Below are positions 7,511 to 16,153 of a stretch of 37,041 bases of DNA, piece after piece. Below the pieces are notes generated by a model. The model did not search any database. It was not told the origin of the DNA and was given only the letters and a program-made list of their open reading frames with translations. The DNA lies in the NCBI GenBank assembly GCA_020882975.1, contig JAHRFD010000036.1:8110-45150 (forward strand), written 5' to 3'. The position numbers and the translations under genes were made by a program. The stretch comes from Microcoleus sp. EPA2. Its GTDB lineage: Bacteria > Cyanobacteriota > Cyanobacteriia > Cyanobacteriales > Microcoleaceae. Numbering within the stretch: the stretch's first letter is position 1; every line of letters begins with the position of its first letter.

Positions 7511-8194
7511 ATGTTTATCACAGAGCCCCCTCACAAACCTATGGTGCTATTTGGATTTGGTAAAAAGTCGAGCCTGCCCTCTCCCCAGGACGCATTGCCG
7601 GGACGGGCAGAGTCGATGCCGGTACCGGCAACTCACTTTGTTAACGGCAATCCGCTGAAACCTCCTTTTGCCAACGGCATGGAAACTGCTATGTTTGGTC
7701 TGGGCTGTTTTTGGGGAGCCGAACGCAAGTTTTGGCAGCAAGATGGAGTTTTTTCAACCGCAGTTGGTTATGCGGCTGGGATTACTCCAAATCCTACTTA
7801 CAACGAGGTTTGTAGCGGGATGACGGGACACAATGAAGTGGTTCTGGTTGTCTTCGAACCCCAAAAAGTTAGTTACGAAACGCTGCTAAAAGTTTTTTGG
7901 GAAAGTCACAATCCGACTCAAGGAATGCGTCAGGGAAATGATTCTGGCACTCAGTATCGATCGGGAATTTACACTTATTCAGCTACCCAAAAGCAGCTAG
8001 CTGAAGCATCGCGGGATGCTTACCAGCAAGCTCTCAAGGCAGCCGGTTACGGCAATATTACTACTGAGATTATTGACGCTCCTGAGTTTTATTACGCAGA
8101 AAGCTATCATCAGCAGTATCTGGCTAAAAACCCTAACGGCTATTGCGGTTTGGGCGGTACAAAGGTTTGTTTGCCTGCAATGTCTCAAGTTTAA
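7511..8194 (+). CDS. msrA: Peptide-methionine (S)-S-oxide reductase MsrA
   Basis: This enzyme reduces methionine-S-sulfoxide in proteins and repairs oxidative damage. The active-site motif GCFWGAE is at about residue 65 (nucleophile C66), followed by TAVGYAAG, YNEVCSGMTGHNEVV and the SGTQYRSGIY substrate loop. The N-terminal 60 residues are an extension common in cyanobacterial MsrA (LFGFGKKS, then ALPGR). The C-terminal part has CGLGGTKVCLP, with cysteines that could act as resolving residues. The start at 7511 has AAGG upstream; an ATG at 7541 (MVLFGFGK) is an equally plausible start and may match homologues better. The gene is monocistronic, followed by a hairpin. Confidence 0.95.
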   Translation: MFITEPPHKPMVLFGFGKKSSLPSPQDALPGRAESMPVPATHFVNGNPLKPPFANGMETAMFGLGCFWGAERKFWQQDGVFSTAVGYAAGITPNPTYNEVCSGMTGHNEVVLVVFEPQKVSYETLLKVFWESHNPTQGMRQGNDSGTQYRSGIYTYSATQKQLAEASRDAYQQALKAAGYGNITTEIIDAPEFYYAESYHQQYLAKNPNGYCGLGGTKVCLPAMSQV

Positions 8195-8228
8195 AAAATT
8201 TAAGCTGAGATTGAGGCTGATTTTTGTC

Positions 8229-8273
8229 AACAGGCAAGATGCCTGTTCCACAATCTAGAAAAAATTATTGTGG
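8229..8273 (+). terminator. Double hairpin after msrA (dispersed GGAACAGGC-type repeat)
   Basis: AACAGGCA (8229-8236) pairs with TGCCTGTT (8240-8247) around a 3-nt loop. It is followed by CCACAAT (8248-8254) pairing with ATTGTGG (8267-8273). The sequence recurs in modified form at 9653-9676 and 35329-35382, so it is both a terminator candidate for msrA and a dispersed repeat. Confidence 0.55.
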
Positions 8274-8330
8274 GGCGGGTATCTTCTCTGTTACCAAAAG
8301 GTAAATGGGCTAGTTAAAAACAGGTGAAAA

Positions 8331-8636
8331 ATGCTGGCTGCTGTCATAATCATCAATGTATTTATATCTCTGGTTTGCTTTTATATAGCTGGGAAAATAT
8401 GGCGAATGGGTAGGACGATCGCACTTTGTGAAGCGAGAATCACCGCCCTGGAGCGCTGTAGCACCAATGTCCTTGCCAAATCACCTAATTTCTTTGCTAG
8501 AAAGCAACAACGTGCTCACCAGTTGCGGCGCAATTATCAACAACTGGAATGGCAACTTCAACAACTTCAGCAACTTTTGGGATTGCTAGGTTTGGGGCGA
8601 ATGCTTTGGCGGCGGCGCGATCGACCATTAAGGTAA
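8331..8636 (+). CDS. Small single-TM protein with coiled-coil tail, function unknown
   Basis: The product has 101 residues: an N-terminal hydrophobic helix (VIIINVFISLVCFYIAGKIW), then a basic, Gln/Leu-rich segment (QLRRNYQQLEWQLQQLQQLL) predicted to be a coiled coil, and a basic end. The topology suggests membrane attachment with a cytosolic helical domain. It sits 57 bp before a YtxH gene and shares direction with that and the DUF948 gene, so the three may form one unit. I do not recognise a named family. Confidence 0.7.
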   Translation: MLAAVIIINVFISLVCFYIAGKIWRMGRTIALCEARITALERCSTNVLAKSPNFFARKQQRAHQLRRNYQQLEWQLQQLQQLLGLLGLGRMLWRRRDRPLR

Positions 8637-8693
8637 TCGGAAATTATTATATTTATAGGTGGTAAAAGTATAGTTTTGGAGGTTGCGATCGCA

Positions 8694-9032
8694 ATGTCAA
8701 ATAAACGTTCAGGATTATTTATTGGTGGCTTGCTGGTGGGTTCAGCCATCGGGGCTCTGACGGGCTTGCTGATGGCACCGAGAACGGGCAAGCAGACGCG
8801 GCAGATTTTGAAAAAATCGGCCGAGGCTGTGCCTGCGTTAGCCGAAGATTTATCAACTAGCGTACAATTGCAAGCCGATCGACTTTCGGAATCGGCACTG
8901 GTCCATTGGGACGAAACTTTGATTAGACTTAAAGAGGCGATCGCCGCCGGTTTGGAGGCTACTCAGCGGGAACGCCAAACACTCTCGGAAACTGAAGCCA
9001 CAGAGACTTCCCCGTCGCCGGAGCGACGCTAA
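8694..9032 (+). CDS. YtxH domain-containing protein
   Basis: The product has 112 residues. The YtxH signature is the glycine-rich membrane helix GLFIGGLLVGSAIGALTGLL followed by MAPRTGKQTRQ. The rest is a charged amphipathic helical tail. I place the start at the ATG at 8694, preceded by GGAGG at 11 nt; an upstream TTG (8676) would add six residues. YtxH proteins are small membrane-anchored general-stress proteins of unclear biochemical role. The gene follows the 101-aa membrane protein and precedes DUF948. Confidence 0.85.
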   Translation: MSNKRSGLFIGGLLVGSAIGALTGLLMAPRTGKQTRQILKKSAEAVPALAEDLSTSVQLQADRLSESALVHWDETLIRLKEAIAAGLEATQRERQTLSETEATETSPSPERR

Positions 9033-9129
9033 TTCCACAACTGTTCGGGACTACATTTGGGACCGATCCACACAATCAAGTAAAATTAGACCCACATATA
9101 AATTCCCAAACCCCCAATCCGAGATTCCA

Positions 9130-9633
9130 GTGCGCGAACCCATCTTTTGGTTAGGACTTTCGATTTTGCTAGTGGCAGTCAGTTTAACGGCTGTGTTAGT
9201 GACTCTCATACCTGCGGTGCAAGCCTTGACGCGGGCAGCGCACAGCGTGGAAAAGCTCGCTGATACCCTTTGTCGTGAATTTCCGCCGACTTTGGATGCC
9301 ATTAGGTTAACGGGGCTGGAAATTAGCGAATTGACGGATGATGTCAGTGAAGGGGTGCAAAGTGCGGGGGAAGTTGTCAAGCAAGTCGATCGCAGTCTTG
9401 GTACTGCCAAAAAGCAAGCGTACAATGTCCAAGTTACAACTCGTAGCCTGGTGACTGGGGTTAAGGCTGCTTGGAAAACTTTAACTCGAAAATCGCCACT
9501 GTCTGGGGGTAGGAGTCGAGGGGGCGATCGATTGTCACCCAGTCAAAGAAGTGTAATTTCGCTGAGGGATTCGGGTTTAGATGAGCGAAAACAGCCGGGA
9601 TACAAGCCTAACGATTCATCGGTGGATCAATAG
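9130..9633 (+). CDS. DUF948 family membrane-anchored protein
   Basis: The product has 167 residues with a GTG start at 9130. An N-terminal transmembrane helix (LGLSILLVAVSLTAVLVTLI) is followed by a long helical region with the DUF948-like pattern (PAVQALTRAAHSVEKLADTL, later VKQVDRSL) and a basic, disordered C-terminus. DUF948 proteins resemble a chemotaxis-receptor-like helical stalk and often sit beside YtxH genes, as here. The exact function is unknown. Its stop codon forms the left foot of a bidirectional hairpin. Confidence 0.78.
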   Translation: MREPIFWLGLSILLVAVSLTAVLVTLIPAVQALTRAAHSVEKLADTLCREFPPTLDAIRLTGLEISELTDDVSEGVQSAGEVVKQVDRSLGTAKKQAYNVQVTTRSLVTGVKAAWKTLTRKSPLSGGRSRGGDRLSPSQRSVISLRDSGLDERKQPGYKPNDSSVDQ

Positions 9634-9701
9634 ACATCTCCCATAATTGTTGTGGAACAGGCATGATACCTGTTCTTGAATATCTTTTTGGGAGATGTCT
9701 A
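9631..9701. terminator. Bidirectional hairpin between DUF948 gene and ictB
   Basis: TAGACATCTCCCA (9631-9643, including the DUF948 stop) pairs perfectly with TGGGAGATGTCTA (9689-9701), and a second dyad GAACAGG/CCTGTTC sits in the loop. It separates two convergent genes, with the ictB stop only 9 bp further on, so it can serve both. Confidence 0.7.
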
Positions 9702-9709
9702 CTAAACTT

Positions 9710-11146
9710 CTACTCTGCGTTAGTCAAGGCTGAATCTGGCTGCGGGGAATTTCTGTAAAAACTGGCAATAATCGCTACCATCAACCACCACAGCATATTG
9801 ACTTCTGGTCGATACCAAACTGTATCGAAAAAACCGTGGGCCATCATGCCGACTAAAGTGGCGATCGCCGCTATCAACCAAAACCCCTGATTGGATTTGG
9901 GACTTGGGGATTCTTCCTGGGAGTTAAGCTGCTGAAATTGCGCATCTCGCAGATTTTTGATCTGCAACAAACCTTGATTGATGGTGACACTCAGCAGCCA
10001 CAGAAAACAAGTCAAACCGATAAAACCAGTTTCTACCGCTATTTCTAGAAGCACCGAATAAGCACTCAAAGCCGTGTATTTCGGCTTCATATACAGTGGA
10101 TAAACTTTATTAAAAGCAGTGTTGCCCGGACCAATGCCGAGAATTGGTCGATCGCGAATCATGTCAATCACCGCAGTCCAAACATTAATCCGAAAATTGT
10201 TGCTGCTGTCACCGCGGCCGATAAACATACTCGTCACTCTTTCCCGCAGGGGTGCTACTAAAACTACTCCCAAAATTAACGCCATAGCTAAACCTCCTAA
10301 CCCCAACGGCAGGGCTAAAGTGCGCCATAACCGAGGCATTAAAGGACTATACCAATACCACAGCAGGATTAAAAACACTACCAGTAAAGCTACAAAACCG
10401 ATCCAAGCCCCACGGCTGTCGGTGTAGCGCAAACAGGCGCAATTGACGACTAACATCGTTAGTGCCAAGGCTTTAGTTCCCCATCCTTTCCACACAAAAA
10501 GTGCTGCTGCACTCAATGCAATTGCCGGTAGCAGATAGGAACCAAGCAAGTTGGGATTTCCTAAAAAACTGTAAACTCGCGTGACATTTGCTTGACTAGA
10601 AGTGGGATCGTTCCAAGTAGCTAGGGGTGGCACTTTATCAATCCACTGTCGCACGCCGTAGAAACTGACGATGAGAGAGACGTTCAAAAACACGGCGATT
10701 AACCACGATCGCCAACGGGGCGATCGCAATATCCTAGCCATCAATGCAAAAAACAGCAAATACAGCGTTAGTTTCGTCCAGCCTGTAAAAGCTGCTGCTT
10801 TCACTGGGGACATGGCGGTGGCGACGGTAGCAATGCCCCAGTACAGGAATACTAGCAGGTGAATCGGTGTCAGGGCGATCGCGCGATCGTCGGAAACCGT
10901 CAGCAGCACCCAAAAGGCAGCGCCAGCAGCCATCAACACACCCACCAGGGCATTGTTGACAAAGGGGCCCAAACCAAACGTCAAAGCCAGCAATACAAAA
11001 CCCAGTGGTTCTGCCCATTGCATCAGCCAGCTACTTTGCCGCCAACTTCGCGCATTGCCAATGGCGACATTCAATAAATAACTTCCATTTTGCCATTGTA
11101 AAAGTGGGAAGTTTGCTAGAGTTAATTTTTGCCAAACTGAATTCAT
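9710..11146 (-). CDS. ictB: IctB family membrane protein (O-antigen ligase-like)
   Basis: This 478-residue polytopic membrane protein has about ten to twelve helices and matches cyanobacterial IctB: PLLQWQNGSYLL, a large periplasmic loop with YSFLGNPNLLGSYLLPAIAL, and the Wzy/WaaL-like motif RINVWTAVIDMIRDRPILG followed by GIGPGNTAFNKVYPLYM. IctB was first described as an inorganic-carbon accumulation factor. Its fold is that of O-antigen ligases/polymerases, so a role in glycan transfer is equally possible. Conserved arginines (TDSRGAW; RINVW) fit the ligase fold. Length is typical. It is monocistronic or follows the kinase-like gene after 120 bp. Confidence 0.88.
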   Translation of the reverse strand: MNSVWQKLTLANFPLLQWQNGSYLLNVAIGNARSWRQSSWLMQWAEPLGFVLLALTFGLGPFVNNALVGVLMAAGAAFWVLLTVSDDRAIALTPIHLLVFLYWGIATVATAMSPVKAAAFTGWTKLTLYLLFFALMARILRSPRWRSWLIAVFLNVSLIVSFYGVRQWIDKVPPLATWNDPTSSQANVTRVYSFLGNPNLLGSYLLPAIALSAAALFVWKGWGTKALALTMLVVNCACLRYTDSRGAWIGFVALLVVFLILLWYWYSPLMPRLWRTLALPLGLGGLAMALILGVVLVAPLRERVTSMFIGRGDSSNNFRINVWTAVIDMIRDRPILGIGPGNTAFNKVYPLYMKPKYTALSAYSVLLEIAVETGFIGLTCFLWLLSVTINQGLLQIKNLRDAQFQQLNSQEESPSPKSNQGFWLIAAIATLVGMMAHGFFDTVWYRPEVNMLWWLMVAIIASFYRNSPQPDSALTNAE

Positions 11147-11209
11147 TTCAATTTAAAATTAGGAAGTGGTTATTGGTGATTGGAGATGCCTGGTTATTGG
11201 TGATTAGTT

Positions 11210-11259
11210 ATTAATTATTAGTTATTCGTTAGGAAACTAACAAATAATTAATAATTAAT
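11210..11259. repeat. AT-rich imperfect palindrome with heptamers, downstream of the kinase-like gene
   Basis: ATTAATTATTAGTTATTCGTTAG and its near-complement face each other around GAAA. On the minus strand ATTAATT heptamers follow the stop of the 297-aa gene after 14 nt. It probably ends that transcript before ictB. Confidence 0.5.
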
Positions 11260-11270
11260 CACAACTAACT

Positions 11271-12164
11271 TTACCTTTCCAACAAATCAGTAGCATTGAC
11301 GCAAGGAAGCGAAAGCACATAGCGATACCCAGATTCCGGCGTTCCTTGAATTGAGAGTTGACCGCCTTGAATTTCCACCAACTGACAGCACAGCAGCAAT
11401 CCCAAACGCTCCCTATCCCCGTAGCCAGCTAATACTGGTGTGGTATCCGCGGCATTTTCCGCTACCAAAGTTGCCAACTCAGAGAAAGAAAGCTTTAATG
11501 GCTGGGAAGCTTGTACTGCTGGCGAATATTGAGATTCGATTCCCAATTCTTTGCTGTGGGAGTTCCCTGGGGAACTGTGACTCGATTCAAGTTTTAACAA
11601 GTGGTCGGAGTAGAGTTTAGCATGGGGCAAACTTTCTCCCAACCAAGGGTGAAACACCCAAACTCCCATATTGATGCCATCATCTTTGCGAACAACGTGT
11701 ACTCGAATCACGCTACCTGCGCCAGCAGATTGAATTACGCTAAAAATTAAGTGGTGGAGCATTTGCTGAACTTTTTCTTTGTCTGCCAGCCAAATACGGG
11801 GCCCTGGACTGATAGACAGGTTAATTTCTTGCTCTCTTTTATGTGCGGGCTGCGATAGGTTAGTCACAACCTGCTGGCACAAAGTTTCTATATCTACTGC
11901 GGTTCGCTTGACGGTGAAACTGGATTCATCCAATTCTGCGAGTCCTAAAATTTCTTCAACTAGCGATCGCAAAGACCGACTACTATCTTGGATTACATCG
12001 ATATATTCTTTTTGCTTACTTGTTAGGGGGCCATAAATTTCTTGATTCAACACACTGGCCATCCCAATAACTGAAGTGAGGGGAGTCAGCAATTCTTGGG
12101 CTAAATAATTCAGCAGTTTTATTTTTATTGAGTTACTAGACAAATTGATAGGTTTGTTACTCAT
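11271..12164 (-). CDS. Degenerate histidine-kinase-like protein lacking phosphoacceptor His
   Basis: The 297-residue product aligns by eye with a HisKA dimerisation helix (NYLAQELLTPLTSVIGMASV, then IYGPLTSKQKEYIDVIQDSS and LVEEILGLAELD) followed by a remnant HATPase domain (MLHHLIFSVIQSAGAGSVIR; GLLLCCQLVEIQGGQLSI). The H-box, normally SHELRTP, reads AQELLTP, so glutamine 23 replaces the phosphorylated histidine. The DxGxG (G1) motif is absent, and the G2 loop GxGLGL is reduced to RLGLLL. There is no sensor domain or TM helix. It is probably a catalytically dead, cytosolic kinase-like scaffold or regulator. The frame is intact, arguing against simple decay. Confidence 0.75.
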   Translation of the reverse strand: MSNKPINLSSNSIKIKLLNYLAQELLTPLTSVIGMASVLNQEIYGPLTSKQKEYIDVIQDSSRSLRSLVEEILGLAELDESSFTVKRTAVDIETLCQQVVTNLSQPAHKREQEINLSISPGPRIWLADKEKVQQMLHHLIFSVIQSAGAGSVIRVHVVRKDDGINMGVWVFHPWLGESLPHAKLYSDHLLKLESSHSSPGNSHSKELGIESQYSPAVQASQPLKLSFSELATLVAENAADTTPVLAGYGDRERLGLLLCCQLVEIQGGQLSIQGTPESGYRYVLSLPCVNATDLLER

Positions 12165-12278
12165 TGCTTATTTTTCTGGGTTATTATCAAGGGTTAATTT
12201 TTTAGGGGTGGCTCAGACCTCTTTCCAAAGTTTATCAGGAAATTGGGTTGCGAACCCCGTCCTTATAGCATCGCTTAA

Positions 12279-12353
12279 TGACTAATGACTACTGACTACT
12301 GACGCTTCAACGAAGCTGAGCCGCACCGCTACAGACTACTGACTAATGACTAA
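12279..12353. repeat. TGACTAM heptamer array interrupted by a 30-bp insert
   Basis: Units TGACTAA/TGACTAC run from 12279 to about 12303 and resume at 12334-12353. The break (12304-12333) starts with the dyad GCTTCAACGAAGC and resembles, inverted, a fragment at 5264-5279. The stop codon of the acyltransferase gene (12350-12352) lies in the last heptamer. Confidence 0.85.
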
Positions 12354-13789
12354 TTAATTAGTCCTTCTAAAGCGGATTGTAAGTCTTGAGTGAGCTCGGC
12401 AACTGCTATTCTGCGACTGGTTTGATATCCCTCGGAGCGATCGTCCACAGATATCGGTTCGCCCACGGTCATTGTTACTTGCTGTTTCCCCAAATGCGGT
12501 CGCCCGAAAGGATTTCCCCCTTTGATGCGAGCCAGTACGTCGGACAGTAGTAAAGTTGTTTCGGCGAGGCGTTCTGCCGTCAGTTGTTCTTGTACATATT
12601 TGCCCGTAACGGATACGAAGCTTTCTACGAGTCTCATGTGCCACATTCGGAGACTGGCTTCTTCGGCTAGGCGATCGGCTAATCCTCTTTCTAAGGGACA
12701 AAGTGCTGCAATATCTTTGATATCTTCTCGATAGATATAGTCCCATCCTGCTTGTTCCAATCGGCGGCATCTGTCGATTAAACTGCCTTTTGGCTTCAAG
12801 TTAAAATACTGTTCAGCCACTTGTAAAGCCACATCTAAAAGTGCTTTTAATCGAGAAATTATCACTTCATTATCCAAATTATCACTGGTAATATTCTGCA
12901 TCAATTCTGATGCTAATTGGTCTGGATGTGGGGGTAAATCTTGATGATAAAATCTCCGATAAAACTGTTCCATTACTGACAATAAATAACTCCCCAATCT
13001 AATGAGTCGTAAATATTGAAATTTGTAAGGGTGAATTTCGGAATTGGGATGATTCGTGTCTAAATTGGCAAAAGTGTTACTATCTAATGCTGTTAATCCG
13101 CAATCATTTTCTAATTGAGTTAAAAGTTTTTCTAGTTGTTCCCAAGGTGGCTGGACATAGCGGTATTGAATACCAAGTGGTACGATTACCACTTTTTCCG
13201 GGCGTCCGGCTTTTCGTAAATCTTCAACGCACCAGAATCCCATTTGAGCAATACCTGGTTCGAGGGGGCTAACTATTTCATTGTGACCGTTGGTGGCTCC
13301 TTCAGGAGCCGCGGCGATGGGAAATTGGCTGTTAGCAAATAAATCGCGGGCCGATCGCAATCCAGCTCGATCTATCTTACCGCGAACGATGGGAGTTCCA
13401 CCGAGTCGAGAGTATAGCCAACCTACACCCGCACCAGCCCAGAGAGGAATTCCGCGATCGTAGATAAAGTGGGAATGTACGGGAAATTTCAGGGGAATCC
13501 CTTGTTGGCGCGCCACTTGGGGTACGAGTTTCCACACCAGTTGTCCCAAACAGTAGGGATCGTCTGAGTTGGGGTGGCGGAAGGCTAGTAAGAAGCGAAC
13601 TTTCTGATTTTGAAATTGGTGAAATAGTTCCGCTAGGGTTTCGACATTTTCCGCTTTAATGTCGCTAATATTTGTCCGAAATCGCAGCCACCAGGGGAGT
13701 ATTTGTTGGCAGCCTTGGACGATTAGGGGGTTGTACGCTGGGGGGATGAATTCCAGGGGTGGCTGAACTTGGCTAATTGAATTAGGCAT
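12350..13789 (-). CDS. PlsC-like glycerolipid acyltransferase
   Basis: The product of about 479 residues has a PlsC-like acyltransferase core: the HX4D catalytic motif in FRHPNSDDPY, a GTPIVRGKIDR motif, an EGATNG variant of the FPEGTR acceptor motif and the VPLGI block. It probably acylates glycerol-3-phosphate, lysophosphatidate or a related acceptor at the membrane. The C-terminal 250 residues are a helical domain found in cyanobacterial members and not in classic PlsC. I start at the ATG at 13789 (MPNSISQVQPPLEF). A TTG at 13837 would add 16 residues translated from heptamer-like repeat DNA, which is unlikely. The TAG stop is inside a heptamer repeat. Confidence 0.82.
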   Translation of the reverse strand: MPNSISQVQPPLEFIPPAYNPLIVQGCQQILPWWLRFRTNISDIKAENVETLAELFHQFQNQKVRFLLAFRHPNSDDPYCLGQLVWKLVPQVARQQGIPLKFPVHSHFIYDRGIPLWAGAGVGWLYSRLGGTPIVRGKIDRAGLRSARDLFANSQFPIAAAPEGATNGHNEIVSPLEPGIAQMGFWCVEDLRKAGRPEKVVIVPLGIQYRYVQPPWEQLEKLLTQLENDCGLTALDSNTFANLDTNHPNSEIHPYKFQYLRLIRLGSYLLSVMEQFYRRFYHQDLPPHPDQLASELMQNITSDNLDNEVIISRLKALLDVALQVAEQYFNLKPKGSLIDRCRRLEQAGWDYIYREDIKDIAALCPLERGLADRLAEEASLRMWHMRLVESFVSVTGKYVQEQLTAERLAETTLLLSDVLARIKGGNPFGRPHLGKQQVTMTVGEPISVDDRSEGYQTSRRIAVAELTQDLQSALEGLIN

Positions 13790-13860
13790 TTGGGGATTGG
13801 AGATGGGAGATTTCTCGGCTGCTGTCAGCAGTAGCAATTTTGACTAACTTCCTACTCTAT

Positions 13861-13873
13861 CAGGACTTACGCA
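13861..13873. repeat. Dispersed CAGGACTTACGCA element
   Basis: CAGGACTTACGCA occurs here, and its reverse complement TGCGTAAGTCCTG occurs at 17268-17280, before the RDD gene; a partial copy CCTAGGACTTAGG follows at 17316-17328. Such sequences recur between genes in filamentous cyanobacteria and may be ends of lost mobile elements. Confidence 0.5.
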
Positions 13874-13971
13874 GAAGAACTAAAGAAAACAGGTTTTTTA
13901 CGCTATGGTCGTCCCTTCATCCGATGGAAATTTCTACTGTTTTACGCCACCCAAATCCCAAACTCCAAATC

Positions 13972-15978
13972 CTAGGGCGCTGCTTGCAGAATTACTTCTT
14001 GGAATTGAATTACATCCGATCGCGGATCGCAATGAGTGACTTTAACTTCAAATCGATCGCCTATTTCGACCGATCGACCAAAGCGCATAGCTAATTCTAA
14101 ACCCAACTCTTCCAACAAAATCAATCCGAGATTGCTATCTTCCCTCAGCCAGCGCAACATTAAAGCTTCCCAGACTTGATCTGGGTTGCGCCGCAAATAT
14201 TCCAATCCCCAATAGCGGTTGGTTTGGCGTTCAACACTAGAAGCTTCTCTGACTGCTGTACCCAGACACATCACAATGTCCTGCATTTCTTCAGCAGAAA
14301 AAGGCTGGGGTTCGCCCCGCAGATGAGCTTTAATTTGGAAATGAGTCAGTAAATCGGTATAACGACGGATGGGAGAAGTAACTTGAGTGTATGCTTCCAA
14401 ACCCAAACTAGAGTGTCTTCCAGGGGTGAGATTCATTTCGCTGCGGGGCATACAGCGGCGCACAGCACAAGCACGGGCGGGGCCTGCCGGCACAGCTAAA
14501 AGTTCTTCCTCTGGTGGGAGTTCTGGCTGGGGCTGATGGCGGTAGGGTATGGCTAGACCGTGAGTTTGACCGTAGCGGGCTGCCACTTCCCCCGCGAGGA
14601 TCATCATTTCAGCTACTAGCAATCGGGCGGTGGAGTCATCGATCACATAAATGTTGATGTCATCGCCTTTGACTTTGATGACGGATTCGGGCATGAAAAT
14701 GCTGATTGCGCCTTGGGTTTCCCGCCATTTTTGCCGCAGTTTGGCAGCGGATGCTAGTGCAGCTATTTCCGGTTCTCCTGGGATTCCCAACTCCAGCATC
14801 TCGTCTACCTCATCGTAGGTTAAGCGGTAGGTAGGTTTCACGGTGCTGATGTGAATGCTGTAATCTTGGACTGCACCAGTTTCATCTAAGGTGACGCTGA
14901 AGCTGAGAGCGCTGCACTCTTTACCTTGAATTAAGCTCATTGGCCCGGTTGCCAACTCTGGGGGAAACATGGGTATCATCCCCGTGGGCAGGTAAACTGT
15001 GGTGGTGCGCTTCCGGGCTTCGAGGTCGAGTTCGTCTCCGGGGGAGAGTAAGCGGGTGGGATCGGCGATGTGTATCCACAGGCGCTGCTGGCCGTTTTCC
15101 AGGAATTCTAAGCTGAGTCCGTCGTCTATTTCTGTAGTGCTTTCATCGTCGATGGTGTAAACCTTGAGGTGAGTTAAATCGAAACGACTGGTGTCGGCAT
15201 CGCTTGGGAGATTTTCTAGGCAGCGTTGAGCTTCTTCTAACACCTTGGCAGGTAAGTGTAGGGGAATTTGGCTACGCCGCAAAAACAGGTTTTCGTGGTG
15301 ACTCCACAGGCCGAGATCTACTAATAGTTGAAAGGCTGCTTCCGGTGTTTCGGGACGTTCTAGGCTGGCTAATGTTTCTAGGGCTGGGGTGCGGTGTGTT
15401 GCTTCTTCTCCCAGGGTGGCAAATCTTTCTAGGGCATCGAGGCGATGGCGATCGCTATTTGCCCAGTCTACATTTTCCCCGACCAGTCGCTGCTTGACTC
15501 GATCCCAAAATCCTTGGGCTTCTTGATGTCGTTGCTGTTCTACTTCTTGCTGGTGTTTGATTTCTGCTACTTGGGCTGGGGAACGCGGTTCGTAGCGATC
15601 GCCCTTTTGCTTGAAATACAATTTATCTGTGGACAACAAAGAGTAAGCTGCGTAACACTGAGCTGGGGTTTTTTCGGAAAATAGTAGCATGGCTAAGGAT
15701 TCCGGGTCCGCGGCTTCTCCGTCCCCTACTAGCAATTCCCAAGCTACTTCGAGACTGGATGGATCTGAGTAAACTTCTACTTCTTGATGAAATTTTGGGA
15801 TGTCCGAGGGTTTGTAGGTTTCTCCGGCAATTTCGTAGGTGATTTGTTTCGGCGGTATGCTGTGCGGTTGACCGTTTTCGTCTACCACCACCCAGTTTTT
15901 TTTGCCGTCGGGGCGATCGGCAACGGCTAGACGGCGGTCGCCGTGCAGTCTAAATTCTACTAAGGTTCCCTTCTCCAC
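13972..15978 (-). CDS. rnb: RNB-domain exoribonuclease (RNase II/R family)
   Basis: This 668-residue hydrolytic 3'-5' exoribonuclease has N-terminal cold-shock-like and linker regions (about 1-240), then the RNB catalytic domain. The metal-binding cluster is visible in YTIDDESTTEIDDGLSLEF and LWIHIADPTR. The later signature EMMILAGEVAARYG and the C-terminal block with TSPIRRYTDLLTHFQIKAHL follow, with a short S1-like end. The GTG start at 15978 gives MEKGTLVEFRL. It is the third gene after rpmG and rpsR on the same strand, the usual cyanobacterial order. RNase II versus RNase R naming is uncertain from sequence alone. Confidence 0.9.
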   Translation of the reverse strand: MEKGTLVEFRLHGDRRLAVADRPDGKKNWVVVDENGQPHSIPPKQITYEIAGETYKPSDIPKFHQEVEVYSDPSSLEVAWELLVGDGEAADPESLAMLLFSEKTPAQCYAAYSLLSTDKLYFKQKGDRYEPRSPAQVAEIKHQQEVEQQRHQEAQGFWDRVKQRLVGENVDWANSDRHRLDALERFATLGEEATHRTPALETLASLERPETPEAAFQLLVDLGLWSHHENLFLRRSQIPLHLPAKVLEEAQRCLENLPSDADTSRFDLTHLKVYTIDDESTTEIDDGLSLEFLENGQQRLWIHIADPTRLLSPGDELDLEARKRTTTVYLPTGMIPMFPPELATGPMSLIQGKECSALSFSVTLDETGAVQDYSIHISTVKPTYRLTYDEVDEMLELGIPGEPEIAALASAAKLRQKWRETQGAISIFMPESVIKVKGDDINIYVIDDSTARLLVAEMMILAGEVAARYGQTHGLAIPYRHQPQPELPPEEELLAVPAGPARACAVRRCMPRSEMNLTPGRHSSLGLEAYTQVTSPIRRYTDLLTHFQIKAHLRGEPQPFSAEEMQDIVMCLGTAVREASSVERQTNRYWGLEYLRRNPDQVWEALMLRWLREDSNLGLILLEELGLELAMRFGRSVEIGDRFEVKVTHCDPRSDVIQFQEVILQAAP

Positions 15979-16153
15979 TTGCCAGTTATATAATTTATAT
16001 TTTAGATTTTTACATTGGCTACTTGTCTGGTTTCGACTTGGGGATTTTAGATTTTGGAGAATTGTATTTTTTCTGGTTAAATCACGTAAAAACGTTACTT
16101 TTGCCTAGTTTTTATGACCGTCCAAAATCTAAAATCTTAAATCCAAAATGCGA

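Noticed and set aside
12354..12770. 138-residue minus-strand frame inside the acyltransferase gene
   Set aside because: Out-of-frame Arg/Ser-rich translation of the real gene.
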